Shown: positions 1 to 8,441, counted from the first letter of the stretch. The stretch is 42,022 bases of DNA from Fluviibacter sp964498255 (GCA_964498255.1 CAZCGW010000017.1:1-42022); one strand, 5' to 3'. Numbers and translations are program-made. The notes: a model not told the origin generated them from the letters alone.

Positions 1-71
1 TCATGGGGTTAATGCCTGGGTGATAAGCCGTTATTATACGAAGCTAATCAAATCCACACTTGGATGCAGGT

Positions 72-443
72 ATGCGTATTCCTGAAATAATTGCTTTCGA
101 ACGACTGAGTGAACCCCTGGCAACCCGCCAGGTGTTTGCCGGTCGATTGGTTCGCTCCATTGTGATCGGATCACTGATTGTTGCTGCCGCACTCTTTGGC
201 GGCATGGCGGGATACCACGCATTCGAGGGATTGAGCTGGATCGATTCTTTTGTGAATGCCGCAATGATTCTGTCGGGCATGGGGGTGCTGGCAGCACCCG
301 TTAGCATTGAGGGTAAGTTGTTTGCAGGGTTGTATGCCATTTTTTGCGGGCTGGTTCTGATCGCAGCAACCGCCATTATGTTTACCCCGGTGATTCACCG
401 TTTTCTACATCAGATGCATATGGATGATGAGGATGATGCGTAA
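72..443 (+). CDS. Conserved hypothetical two-helix membrane protein
   Basis: A 123-residue protein with two hydrophobic segments, at about residues 27-46 and 84-105. Between them lies a glycine-containing stretch (FVNAAMILSGMG) that looks like the pore-loop region of two-helix ion channels, but no potassium selectivity filter is present. The C-terminus is acidic (DDEDD). The ATG at 72 was chosen; an in-frame TTG at 60 is also possible, and neither has a convincing ribosome-binding site. The stop codon overlaps the tadA start by one base, so the two genes are probably co-transcribed. The function is not recognised; the channel-like fold is inference only. Confidence 0.7.
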   Translation: MRIPEIIAFERLSEPLATRQVFAGRLVRSIVIGSLIVAAALFGGMAGYHAFEGLSWIDSFVNAAMILSGMGVLAAPVSIEGKLFAGLYAIFCGLVLIAATAIMFTPVIHRFLHQMHMDDEDDA

Positions 444-961
444 TGGCTTTGTGTGATATTGACTTCATGCAACAAGCCATTGAACTGGCGCGACATGGCG
501 CAACACAGGGCGAAGTGCCGGTAGGTGCGTTAGTGGTGCTCGATGGCAAGATCATTGGGCGTGGTTTCAATCAGCCAATCACTCGCCATGATCCAACAGC
601 CCATGCCGAAGTGATGGCCTTACGTGATGCGTCTACCCATGTGGGTAATTACCGTTTGCCGGGCAGTACCTTGTATGTAACGGTTGAGCCCTGTGCCATG
701 TGTGCCGGTGCGATTCAGCATGCACGGGTTGCCCGTGTCGTTTACGGCACAGTTGAGCCCAAAACAGGTGCCTGTGGCAGCGTGGTGGATCTTTTTGCTG
801 AGCCGCGTTTGAATCATCATGCGGAAGTGGTCGGTGGGGTTATGGCGGAATCTTGTGCTGAAGTTGTTTCGGATTTCTTTCGTCGTCGACGGGAGGAAGC
901 TCGGGCCGCCAGGGCGCAACGTCTTCAAACGGCGCTCTCTGGAGAAGACGATGCGTATTGA
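443..961 (+). CDS. tadA: tRNA adenosine(34) deaminase TadA
   Basis: TadA converts the wobble adenosine of tRNA-Arg(ACG) to inosine in the cytoplasm. The 172-residue protein carries the zinc deaminase signature: HAE at residues 54-56, with His54 as zinc ligand and Glu56 as proton shuttle, and PCAMC at 83-87 with Cys84 and Cys87 as the other ligands. The N-terminal GEVPVGALVV segment is also typical. The ATG at 443 overlaps the stop of the preceding membrane protein gene. The 3' end overlaps the next gene by 11 bases, which suggests translational coupling. The C-terminal tail after about residue 150 is basic and not conserved in the family. Confidence 0.96.
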   Translation: MALCDIDFMQQAIELARHGATQGEVPVGALVVLDGKIIGRGFNQPITRHDPTAHAEVMALRDASTHVGNYRLPGSTLYVTVEPCAMCAGAIQHARVARVVYGTVEPKTGACGSVVDLFAEPRLNHHAEVVGGVMAESCAEVVSDFFRRRREEARAARAQRLQTALSGEDDAY

Positions 962-1433
962 TATTTCGGTAGCGGCACAAAGCCTGAAGCTATTTGACGA
1001 TGCGGGTCTGCTCCTACGGGAATATCAGATTTCGTCGGCAGCCAAGGGCGTTGGGGAGCAGGCGGGTAGTTATCAGACGCCACGGGGTCGCCATCGAATA
1101 CGCGCCCGTATTGGCGATGGTTTGCCATTGGGGGCTGTGTTGCGTGGGCGTCGTCCAACCGGTGAGATCTGTACGCCCGAGTTGATGTTGGCCCAACCGG
1201 ATCGGGATTGGATCCTGACCCGTATCCTATGGTTATGCGGTGATGAACCGGGCAAAAACCGGGGCGGGCAGGTGGATACGATGCGTCGCTATGTGTATAT
1301 CCATGGCACGCCAGATAGTGCTGTGCTGGGGGTGCCCGGGTCCCATGGGTGTATCCGTATGCGTAATACAGATATGGTGGATCTATTTGATCGGGTGCCC
1401 GTAGGCACGCCGGTCAATATTTCAGAAGACTGA
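951..1433 (+). CDS. L,D-transpeptidase (YkuD fold) protein without signal peptide
   Basis: A 160-residue YkuD-domain protein. The catalytic signature is clear: YIHGT around His118 and SHGCIRM at residues 131-137, with Cys134 as the expected nucleophile. Enzymes of this family cross-link peptidoglycan stems or attach proteins to them. The start at 951 follows a GGAG at 941-944 and lies inside the end of tadA. The open frame continues upstream to 819, but that part lies within tadA and has no ribosome-binding site. No signal peptide or membrane segment is seen at this start, which is unusual for an enzyme that should act in the periplasm. It converges on ygfZ 12 bases downstream. Confidence 0.85.
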   Translation: MRIDISVAAQSLKLFDDAGLLLREYQISSAAKGVGEQAGSYQTPRGRHRIRARIGDGLPLGAVLRGRRPTGEICTPELMLAQPDRDWILTRILWLCGDEPGKNRGGQVDTMRRYVYIHGTPDSAVLGVPGSHGCIRMRNTDMVDLFDRVPVGTPVNISED

Positions 1434-1445
1434 GCCTGGTACGGT

Positions 1446-2342
1446 TTAGCCTTCGTCAGGCAATACCCGATCAATCACCTTAAGCGGTTGTTCACCTGTT
1501 TCGGTTTGCAGGTAGATTGCGCCTTCTGCAGCGTCTTGCTGTAGCACAGCCAGTGCAAGCCACAACCCTTCCGCATTGGGGGCAGCGGTAAGCAGACTGC
1601 CACAAGCCTGGCCATTGAGTACGCTGGAACGTACTTCTGCACCAGCCGCCAGTGGTTTATCAGAACTCACGCGATACATATGCCGTTTGATCTTGCCTAG
1701 ATAGTGGGTGCGGGCCACGATTTCCTGGCCGGGGTAGCAGCCTTTTTTAAAGCTCACGCCACCCAATTTGTCCAGATTCACCATCTGCGGCACGAAGTGC
1801 TCGCTCGTCGCCTGCGTTACCAGCGGAAACCCCTGTGCGATATCACTCAGGGCCCAGGCATCAGGGTTAATTGGCGCCCCCGGGTTTGTAAGCGATACTA
1901 ATTGAGGTTCGGGGCCGGTAAGAAGGCAACGGGTGTTGTCGAGACGGATGGCCGTCAGCTGGCCGAGTTGCGTTACTTGCCAATCTGCCTTGGGTAGTGG
2001 CTGGTTATTCAGGTCGGACGCAGGGTTTAGAAGGCCATAAACCACGTCGCTTGCCGGTGTTACCTGTACCTTGAGACGCATCACATACATTTTTAGGCGC
2101 TTGGCGATGGCATCGCGCACATCGGCCGCCAGTACTAACCGGTAGCCGTTTTCAATTGGCCAGATGACAAAGGTAGTGAGTAGGCGACCTTTGGCCGTGC
2201 ACCAGCCGGATATCTGGGCGGTATCGGCATTGAGCGTGCGGATGTCGCTAGGCACCTGGGCGTGAAGAAAGTTCTGGGCGTCCTCACCGGTTACATCAAG
2301 GATGGCAAGGTGGGGAAGGGCAATAAATTGTGGGGTGGTCAT
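1446..2342 (-). CDS. ygfZ: YgfZ/GcvT-like folate-binding protein, Fe-S cluster maintenance
   Basis: A 298-residue tetrahydrofolate-binding protein related to the GcvT aminomethyltransferase fold. YgfZ supports assembly or repair of iron-sulfur enzymes, including MiaB. The family signature is present at about residues 200-212, KGCYPGQEIVART, with the characteristic Cys202. The protein has the family's usual length, starts at an ATG on the minus strand and has no signal peptide, as expected for a cytoplasmic protein. It is divergent from mltG, with 61 bases between the two starts, and convergent with the L,D-transpeptidase gene. Confidence 0.93.
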   Translation of the reverse strand: MTTPQFIALPHLAILDVTGEDAQNFLHAQVPSDIRTLNADTAQISGWCTAKGRLLTTFVIWPIENGYRLVLAADVRDAIAKRLKMYVMRLKVQVTPASDVVYGLLNPASDLNNQPLPKADWQVTQLGQLTAIRLDNTRCLLTGPEPQLVSLTNPGAPINPDAWALSDIAQGFPLVTQATSEHFVPQMVNLDKLGGVSFKKGCYPGQEIVARTHYLGKIKRHMYRVSSDKPLAAGAEVRSSVLNGQACGSLLTAAPNAEGLWLALAVLQQDAAEGAIYLQTETGEQPLKVIDRVLPDEG

Positions 2343-2365
2343 CGATCTGTGTCCTGGGTCTGTGC

Positions 2366-2383
2366 CCGGTTAAAGCCGGTTAA
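2366..2383. repeat. Tandem CCGGTTAA repeat in the ygfZ-mltG intergenic region
   Basis: CCGGTTAA occurs at 2366-2373 and again at 2376-2383, exactly one helical turn (10 bases) apart, between two divergent genes. This is the spacing expected of a regulator binding on one face of the DNA, but no known operator is recognised. Confidence 0.5.
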
Positions 2384-2403
2384 GGTTGGTATCATAAGGG
2401 GCT

Positions 2404-3390
2404 ATGAAAAGTTTGGCCAAATTCTTCTTTGCAGCCGTATTAGCGGCCGCCTTTGCAGTGCTCCTGGTGGTGCTCATGCCGGTACCGCTGTCTGAGCCCA
2501 AATTGCTGGTGCGCGTACCCCATGGGGCATCGCTGCGTACTGCTGCACACAGCCTCAATGACGGCGGTGTGGGTGTGCCTGCATGGGTTATTTCTGGTGT
2601 GGGACGTGTTGCCGGCCTATCCACATCGATTAAAGCAGGTAGCTATGAATTTGACCAGGGCATTGCCTTGTGGGCGTTACTGCGTAAGTTATCCAGTGGT
2701 GATACCAGTCAGGGTGATGTCCTTTTTGTTGAAGGATCCAACTTCAGAGAGATTCGTGCCCGACTTAACGCGCAACCCGATCTGCTGCATGTTACGGGTG
2801 AGATGAGCGATGCAGACGTTATGGCTAAACTGGGTGTGGCTGGCCAATCACCTGAGGGCTGGTTTTTTCCGGATACTTACCGCTTCGATAAACGGTCAGA
2901 AGATGTCGAGGTGTTGAAGCGGGCTTTAACTGCCATGCAGAAACAGTTGAATACCGTGTGGCAATCTCGAGAGGCGAACTTGCCCTTGAAATCGCCTTAT
3001 GAACTGCTTATTCTGGCATCGATCGTGGAAAAGGAAACGGGCGCTGCGGCTGATCGTACCCAGATCGCCGGTGTGTTTATCAACCGTCTGCGTAAGGGCA
3101 TGCGTTTGCAGACAGACCCAACTGTGATCTATGGATTAGGTGAACGTTTTGATGGCAATCTGCGTAAAGCAGATCTGCAGCGTGACACGCCTCACAATAC
3201 TTATACGCGGGGTGGTTTGCCGCCTACGCCCATCTGTATGCCCGGTATGGCAGCGTTACAAGCGGCTGCGCATCCAGCTAAAACCGATGCCTTGTATTTC
3301 GTTGCCAAGGGCGATGGCTCCAGTCAGTTCTCTGCCACGCTCGACGCACATAACCAGGCGGTTAACCAATATCAACGAGGCAAGCCTTGA
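2404..3390 (+). CDS. mltG: Endolytic murein transglycosylase MltG
   Basis: MltG (YceG) cuts nascent glycan strands at the inner membrane and is thought to terminate peptidoglycan elongation. The 328-residue protein has one N-terminal membrane helix at about residues 7-25. The YceG domain follows, with the catalytic motif ASIVEKETG at about 205-213 (the active glutamate lies in VEKE) and the downstream FINRLRKGMRLQTDPTVIYG block. Length and domain order match the family. It begins the mltG-tmk-holB-tatD cluster; its stop lies 2 bases before the preferred tmk ATG. No pabC gene precedes it, unlike in enteric bacteria. Confidence 0.95.
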   Translation: MKSLAKFFFAAVLAAAFAVLLVVLMPVPLSEPKLLVRVPHGASLRTAAHSLNDGGVGVPAWVISGVGRVAGLSTSIKAGSYEFDQGIALWALLRKLSSGDTSQGDVLFVEGSNFREIRARLNAQPDLLHVTGEMSDADVMAKLGVAGQSPEGWFFPDTYRFDKRSEDVEVLKRALTAMQKQLNTVWQSREANLPLKSPYELLILASIVEKETGAAADRTQIAGVFINRLRKGMRLQTDPTVIYGLGERFDGNLRKADLQRDTPHNTYTRGGLPPTPICMPGMAALQAAAHPAKTDALYFVAKGDGSSQFSATLDAHNQAVNQYQRGKP

Positions 3391-3392
3391 CC

Positions 3393-4016
3393 ATGGCATC
3401 CATACAACCCGGACGTTTTATTACGGTAGAAGGCATTGATGGTGCCGGTAAAAGCTCTCACATTGAGTGGCTGCGTGAATATCTGACGGCCGCAGGCCAT
3501 GCCGTCGTTGTAACCAGAGAGCCGGGTGGCACGCCGTTAGGCGAATCTTTGAGAGCAATTTTACTGAATGACCCGATGTCGCCAGAAACGGAGATGATGC
3601 TGATGTTTGCGGCACGAGCCGAACACCTGGGTTCGGTGATTCGTCCGGCGCTTGAATCTGGTGCCTGGGTAATTTCGGACCGGTTCTCTGATGCGACCTA
3701 TGCCTATCAGGTGGGTGGCAGGGGTGTTTCGGAACAGAAGTTTCTGGCATTAGAGGCACTGGTTCAGGCAGGTTTGCAACCTGATCGAACGATATTATTT
3801 GACGTCTCTGTTGAAACGGCGCAAGCGCGGCTTCACGACACACGCATTCTGGATCGATTTGAACGCGAGGCCAGCGATTTTCATCAACGCGTCAGAGATG
3901 CCTACCATCAGCGTGCAGCGCAATACCCTCATCGGATTCGACGGGTCGCTTCTGATGTGCCAATGGAACAGGTGCGCGCACAAATTCTGACTGAACTGTC
4001 TGATTTGCTGGCCTGA
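3393..4016 (+). CDS. tmk: Thymidylate kinase
   Basis: Tmk phosphorylates dTMP to dTDP with ATP, an essential step in dTTP synthesis. The protein of about 207 residues has the P-loop GIDGAGKSS at residues 14-22, the DRF(S)DATYAYQ substrate-binding motif and the lid helix region LDRFEREASDFHQRV. The start is uncertain. The ATG at 3393 is taken, but an in-frame TTG at 3387 lies closer to the GAGG at 3377-3380 and overlaps the mltG stop. The gene sits between mltG and holB, as in many proteobacteria, and holB begins one base after its stop. Confidence 0.96.
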   Translation: MASIQPGRFITVEGIDGAGKSSHIEWLREYLTAAGHAVVVTREPGGTPLGESLRAILLNDPMSPETEMMLMFAARAEHLGSVIRPALESGAWVISDRFSDATYAYQVGGRGVSEQKFLALEALVQAGLQPDRTILFDVSVETAQARLHDTRILDRFEREASDFHQRVRDAYHQRAAQYPHRIRRVASDVPMEQVRAQILTELSDLLA

Positions 4017-4017
4017 A

Positions 4018-5115
4018 ATGATTAACTGGATTGAACTTCATCGCGAAGCCTGGAACCAGATTCAGGCAGCAAAAGCAGCTGATCGTCTCGCCCACGCACT
4101 ATTGCTGACTGGTTCTGCAGGAATTGGCAAGCTAGAGTTTGCTGAAACTGTTGCCGCAGCGTTGCTTTGTGATCAACCCGGGGCTGATGGTTTGGCCTGT
4201 GGCACGTGTACTGCCTGTACGTGGCATGCATCGGGCAATCATCCGGATTTTCGCCGCTTGCGTCCTGAAGCCTATTCGGAAGCGCTGCCCGAAGCCGAGG
4301 ATGCCAAGCCTTCCGCAGCTAAAGCAGATAAGAAAAAGAGTGAACAGATCCGGATCGATCAGGTGCGTGCACTGGAGTCATTTATTCAGGTTGGGAGCCA
4401 TCGGAGTCGTCGGGTGATTCTGATTGAACCGGCTGAAGCCATGAACGAGGCAACCGCCAATGCATTGTTGAAGTCTCTGGAAGAGCCGCCCACCGGCGTG
4501 CATTTTCTGCTGGTGAGTCATGCTGCCGAACGTTTGCTGCCTACTGTGCGAAGTCGTACACGGGCAATTCCTTTAGCTGTACCGACGACTTCAGTCGCGC
4601 TGGCACAGATCGCTAAAATTACACCCCCATTACGGCAAGCGGACATCTGGCTGAATCGTTGTGCGGGAGCGCTGCGCTTTGCTGTTCAACTTGCCCAAGC
4701 AGCAGAAAAGCATCCGAGTGCCACTGAAGATGCTTTAGCCGAAGTGGGCATTCTGGATGCATTGCTGGCTCAGTTGCCTTTGGGTGAGCGTATGGATCCG
4801 CTGGCACTGGCTAAAACCTGCGAGGGTTTAATCAAGGGCGATCAATCCGGCTTAAGGCTTGCGTTACTGATTGATTGGCTGCAGCGATGGGCATTGGACT
4901 TGCAATTGGTGCGACTGGGCTCAACCCCTTTGGTATTTCCGGAACAAAGCGTTGTCTTGCAACGCCTGGCAAGCCAAATTAATGATGACGCGTTGCGTAT
5001 CTACCCGGATTTCTTGTTTGAATCCCGTAAGTTGAGTGGCCACCCGCTCAACATTAAGCTATTTCTTGAATCTATTTTCTCGCGCACCATGGCGCTTTAC
5101 GAACGGCAGGCTTGA
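4018..5115 (+). CDS. holB: DNA polymerase III subunit delta'
   Basis: The delta' subunit belongs to the clamp-loader complex that places the beta clamp on primed DNA. The 365-residue protein has an AAA+-like N-terminus with TGSAGIGK at residues 31-38. A zinc module is formed by Cys51, Cys61, Cys64 and Cys67. The LLKSLEEPP motif and a VRSRTR version of the SRC region follow. It is somewhat longer than the 334-residue E. coli protein, partly because of a charged, low-complexity insert at about residues 85-108 (EAEDAK..KADKKKSE). Many betaproteobacteria carry a pilZ gene between holB and tatD; none is present here. Confidence 0.94.
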   Translation: MINWIELHREAWNQIQAAKAADRLAHALLLTGSAGIGKLEFAETVAAALLCDQPGADGLACGTCTACTWHASGNHPDFRRLRPEAYSEALPEAEDAKPSAAKADKKKSEQIRIDQVRALESFIQVGSHRSRRVILIEPAEAMNEATANALLKSLEEPPTGVHFLLVSHAAERLLPTVRSRTRAIPLAVPTTSVALAQIAKITPPLRQADIWLNRCAGALRFAVQLAQAAEKHPSATEDALAEVGILDALLAQLPLGERMDPLALAKTCEGLIKGDQSGLRLALLIDWLQRWALDLQLVRLGSTPLVFPEQSVVLQRLASQINDDALRIYPDFLFESRKLSGHPLNIKLFLESIFSRTMALYERQA

Positions 5116-5123
5116 TTTTTACT

Positions 5124-5924
5124 ATGACGCGTCTGATTGATTCTCACTGCCATCTTGATTTTGATGGTCTTTCCAATCGATTGCCAGAAGTCCTCGCGGC
5201 AATGGCGGCGAATGATGTGGCTGGTTGCATGACGATTGGGGTCACGCTGGAAGAGGCACCGCAGGTGCTGGCTATTGCCCAAGCACATGAGCAGGTGTTT
5301 GCATCGGTGGGTGTGCATCCTGAATATGCTGACCATCAGGAGCCTGATGTTGAGACCCTGTGCGCTTTGGCACAGCACCCTAAGGTTCTGGCGATTGGCG
5401 AAACCGGGTTGGACTATCACTGGCACAAAGATCGCCCTGAATGGCAGCGCGAACGTTTTCGCGTGCATATTCGATCCGCTAAGCTATTAAATAAGCCGCT
5501 CGTGATTCATACAAGAGAAGCCGCAGAAGACACATTGGCAATCCTTAAAGAAGAGGGCGCTAGTACGGTAGGCGGCATCCTGCATTGTTTTACAGAAAAC
5601 CTGGCTGTTGCCGAAGAAGCTATTGCCCTGGGCTTTTATATTTCGATTTCCGGCATTGTGAGCTTTAAGAAAGCCGAGCAAGTACACGAAGTGGCTCGTT
5701 CAGTGCCGTTAGATCGTTTGCTGGTTGAAACTGATTCACCCTATCTGGCGCCGGTTCCCTATCGGGGTAAGCCGAATGAACCGGCTTATGTGCGACATGT
5801 TGCCGAGGCCATTGCTGATTTGCGCCAGATTTCCTATGCGGAAGTTGCCGAAGCCAGCAGCCGGAATTTTCTCAAATTGTTTCCTGCGTCTGCCAGCGTA
5901 CTAGCTCCGAGGTTGGGTCTATGA
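5124..5924 (+). CDS. TatD-family metal-dependent hydrolase (YcfH-like)
   Basis: A 266-residue TIM-barrel hydrolase of the TatD family, whose members act as metal-dependent DNases or are implicated in quality control. Metal-binding motifs are visible: HCH at residues 8-10, GETGLDYHW, the conserved HTREA, HCF, and ETDSPYLAPVPYRGKPNEP near the C-terminus. The ATG at 5124 gives the usual family start (MTRLIDSHCHLD); an in-frame TTG at 5112 overlaps the holB stop. Its own stop overlaps the next start as ATGA. The position after holB is the conserved place for the ycfH-type paralogue, but whether it acts as a DNase cannot be read from sequence. Confidence 0.92.
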   Translation: MTRLIDSHCHLDFDGLSNRLPEVLAAMAANDVAGCMTIGVTLEEAPQVLAIAQAHEQVFASVGVHPEYADHQEPDVETLCALAQHPKVLAIGETGLDYHWHKDRPEWQRERFRVHIRSAKLLNKPLVIHTREAAEDTLAILKEEGASTVGGILHCFTENLAVAEEAIALGFYISISGIVSFKKAEQVHEVARSVPLDRLLVETDSPYLAPVPYRGKPNEPAYVRHVAEAIADLRQISYAEVAEASSRNFLKLFPASASVLAPRLGL

Positions 5925-6616
5925 AAAGACTAGTCTGGGCATTAGTGCTGATGCTCAACGCTACATGGTTGTTTGCTGCACCCACAGCGGACGACATGGT
6001 AATTGCCGCTAAAAAGGATGATGCAACGACCATACAGGAAGGCCTTAAATCCGGTTTTGATCCGAACTACAAGGACAAGCAAGGCAATAGCCTGCTCATC
6101 CATGCGGCGGCAAACGTGTCCGATTCGGCTGCGGTAGCGTTGCTCAACGGAGGCGCCGATCCTACGTTAAAAAACCGTTCTGGCGATGACGCGCTTAATT
6201 ACGCAGCAATTAAAGGTAGTCTGCCGATGGTAAAAGCGTTAGTGGCTAAGGGCGTGCCTGTAACGCGTCCTCAGGGATGGCAGCCATTAAGTTACGCGGT
6301 CGTCGGTAAACAGCTCGCGATATTCAATTACCTGATGGATCAAGGCGCCGATCCTAATGGCAACAATCCCACGCAGGTTTCTGCACTGATGTATGCAGCA
6401 CGCGAAGGGCAGGATGAGATGGTCGATCGTTTACTCTCAGCGGGTGCCGATCCCACATGGACTAAAGGTGGGGAGAGCGCGGTGGATTGGGCGCTAAAAG
6501 CCCAGAATACGGATATTGCTGAGAAGATCATGAAGGCTCAGGAAAAAGTGGGCTTTGGACGTTCAGTCGTATTGCATGAGACCGAAGACGACGAAGAGTC
6601 GCCTGAAATTCAATGA
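5921..6616 (+). CDS. Exported ankyrin-repeat protein
   Basis: A 231-residue protein with a clear signal peptide: a basic start (MKRL), a hydrophobic core and a likely cleavage after LFAA at about residue 20. About five ankyrin repeats fill residues 25-205; recognisable elements are NSLLIHAA, GADPTLKNRSGDDAL, ALMYAAREGQ and GADPTWTKGG. The C-terminal tail is acidic. Ankyrin repeats bind proteins, and the export signal places this protein in the periplasm or outside. It overlaps both tatD and the nuclease-like gene by 4 bases (ATGA), so the three are probably made from one mRNA. The specific partner is unknown; the translationally coupled phospholipase-D-type protein is a candidate. Confidence 0.88.
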   Translation: MKRLVWALVLMLNATWLFAAPTADDMVIAAKKDDATTIQEGLKSGFDPNYKDKQGNSLLIHAAANVSDSAAVALLNGGADPTLKNRSGDDALNYAAIKGSLPMVKALVAKGVPVTRPQGWQPLSYAVVGKQLAIFNYLMDQGADPNGNNPTQVSALMYAAREGQDEMVDRLLSAGADPTWTKGGESAVDWALKAQNTDIAEKIMKAQEKVGFGRSVVLHETEDDEESPEIQ

Positions 6617-7182
6617 CTCTAGCCGTGAAGACAAGGCGTGCTCTGTTGTTGGCCGGCCTTGTTGTGTTCAACATGCCATTTGCTCAGGCTGAAAACTCCT
6701 TGCCTCAAGCCGGGGTTGTCTCTCTGGTTCCGCAAACGCAAATCCGGGTTTACTTTACGCCGGGTGACTCAGCCGAAAGAGCCATTGTCGATCAGCTGTT
6801 GTCGGCAAAGGAATCAATTCTGGTTCAAGCGTATTCGTTTACCAATCCAGCGATTGCAACGGCTTTAGCCGATGCACGTAGTCGAGGCGTGAACGTTGTT
6901 ATTCTGCTAGATAAAAGTCACCGTACCCAGCGGTATTCTGCAGCGGACTTTACAGCTAACGCAGGTATTACAACGTTAATTGATGATCGGCATGCCATTG
7001 CCCACAATAAAATCATGATTATCGATGGTCAGGTGGTGATTACCGGGAGCTATAACTTCACCAGGGCTGCAGAGAAAAGTAATGCGGAAAACCTGGTGAT
7101 TATCGAGTCTGGTTCAGTCGCCGAGAAATACAACAATAACTGGCAGAAACATCGACGCCACTCTCAGCCTTACCAACGATAA
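6613..7182 (+). CDS. Exported phospholipase D-type nuclease (Nuc family)
   Basis: A 189-residue protein with a signal peptide ending at about AQA (residue 26). It has a single HKD motif: His131-x-Lys133-x4-Asp138 followed by GSYNF at 145-149. A single HKD copy in a short exported protein is typical of the EDTA-resistant Nuc endonucleases, which act as homodimers, rather than of true phospholipases with two copies. Its start overlaps the ankyrin stop as ATGA. The operon ends directly afterwards at a strong terminator. Substrate (DNA, RNA or lipid) cannot be decided from sequence; nuclease is the most likely. Confidence 0.88.
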   Translation: MTLAVKTRRALLLAGLVVFNMPFAQAENSLPQAGVVSLVPQTQIRVYFTPGDSAERAIVDQLLSAKESILVQAYSFTNPAIATALADARSRGVNVVILLDKSHRTQRYSAADFTANAGITTLIDDRHAIAHNKIMIIDGQVVITGSYNFTRAAEKSNAENLVIIESGSVAEKYNNNWQKHRRHSQPYQR

Positions 7183-7196
7183 ATGTTGATGCCAAC

Positions 7197-7222
7197 AAAA
7201 AAGCGCCCGAAGGCGCTTTTTT
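7197..7222. terminator. Bidirectional intrinsic terminator
   Basis: An A6 tract, GCGCC, a CGAA loop, GGCGC and a T6 tract form a perfect hairpin with a U-run on either strand. It lies between the 3' ends of the convergent nuclease and aminotransferase genes and should serve both. Confidence 0.93.
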
Positions 7223-7238
7223 GCTAGGCGGCTCTTGA

Positions 7239-8441
7239 TCAGGCAACAACAGCAGCGATGGCATCTGCCACAGCATCAATGTTCTTGTCATTCAGTGCGG
7301 CTAGGCAGATACGGCCGGTAGAAACGGCGTAGATGCCATATTTGTCACGCAGTACGTCAACCTGCTCGGCGGTTAGGCCGGTGTAGGAGAACATGCCGCG
7401 TTGCTGGATCACAAAGCTGAAATCCTGCTTGACGCCCTTGGACTTGAGCTTTTCAACAAGAGCTACGCGCATGGCACGAATACGCTCACGCATTTCAGCC
7501 AGCTCATGTTCCCACATCACGCGGAGTTCCGGGCTGGTCAGCACGGCAGCAACCACGGCTGCACCGTGGGTTGGCGGGTTGGAGTAGTTGGTGCGGATAA
7601 CGCGCTTGAGTTGTGACATCACACGGGCTGATTCGTCTGCCGATTCCGTCACGATGGACAGGGCGCCAACGCGTTCGCCGTAGAGCGAGAAGGACTTCGA
7701 GAACGACGACGAAACCAGGAACTGCAAGCCCGAGTGTGCAAACTTATCTAGAACGATCGCATCTGGCTGGATGCCTTCAGCGAAACCCTGGTAAGCCATG
7801 TCGAGGAAAGAAATCAGACCCTTGGCACGGATTACGTCAATGACCTGATCCCACTGTTCGTTGCTGAGATCAGCGCCGGTTGGGTTGTGGCAGCAAGCAT
7901 GCAACAGGACGATCGAGTCCTTAGGCATGGCATTCAGGTCGGCCAGCATGCCTGCGAAGTTAACACCGCGTGTGCTTGCATCGTAGTAGCTGTAGGTCTT
8001 TACCGGGAATTCGGCAGCTTCAAACAGTGCACGGTGGTTTTCCCAGGAAGGATCGCTGATATATACCGTTGCGTTCGGAACCAGGCGCTTCAGATAATCA
8101 GCACCAATTTTCAGGGCACCCGTACCACCAATAGCCTGAGCGGTAACCACACGCTTGTCGCGCAGCAGCTGGGTATCGTGACCGAAGAGCAGGGCTTGCA
8201 CGGCCTGATCGTAGGCAACCGAGCCTTCGATTGGCTGATAGCCGCGCGCCGGCGGGTTTTTCATGCGGGCTTCTTCAGCAGCACGAACCGCCTTGAGTAG
8301 GGGCAGTTTGCCCTCATTATCGTAATACACGCCGACACCCAGGTTCACCTTGTTGGCGCGGGTATCTGCGTTAAAGGCTTCGGTCAGGCCGAGAATCGGG
8401 TCGCGCGGTGCGAGTGCGACATCAGCAAAAATCGAGGACAT
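7239..8441 (-). CDS. tyrB: Aromatic/aspartate aminotransferase (PLP, class I)
   Basis: A 400-residue fold-type I aminotransferase that moves amino groups between aromatic amino acids or aspartate and 2-oxoglutarate. The signature SSSFSKSFSLYGERVGAL contains the PLP lysine, Lys249; CHNPTGAD includes Asn186, Asp214 lies in LDMAY, and YSNPPTHGA follows. The start at 8441 gives the family's normal N-terminus (MSSIFADVALAPRDPILGL) and has a GGAG just upstream; the open frame runs on to 8543 without support. AspC and TyrB are hard to separate by sequence. TyrB is the name usual for this position beside uvrB in betaproteobacteria, but aspC would also fit. Confidence 0.92.
   Translation of the reverse strand: MSSIFADVALAPRDPILGLTEAFNADTRANKVNLGVGVYYDNEGKLPLLKAVRAAEEARMKNPPARGYQPIEGSVAYDQAVQALLFGHDTQLLRDKRVVTAQAIGGTGALKIGADYLKRLVPNATVYISDPSWENHRALFEAAEFPVKTYSYYDASTRGVNFAGMLADLNAMPKDSIVLLHACCHNPTGADLSNEQWDQVIDVIRAKGLISFLDMAYQGFAEGIQPDAIVLDKFAHSGLQFLVSSSFSKSFSLYGERVGALSIVTESADESARVMSQLKRVIRTNYSNPPTHGAAVVAAVLTSPELRVMWEHELAEMRERIRAMRVALVEKLKSKGVKQDFSFVIQQRGMFSYTGLTAEQVDVLRDKYGIYAVSTGRICLAALNDKNIDAVADAIAAVVA

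Noticed and set aside
1..71. Possible end of an upstream gene at the window start
   Set aside because: Stops occur within 26 bases in more than one frame and the fragment is too short to identify a gene.
4018..5924. Missing pilZ gene between holB and tatD as a sign of deletion
   Set aside because: The gene junction is clean and overlapping; presence of pilZ here varies between lineages, so absence alone shows nothing unusual.
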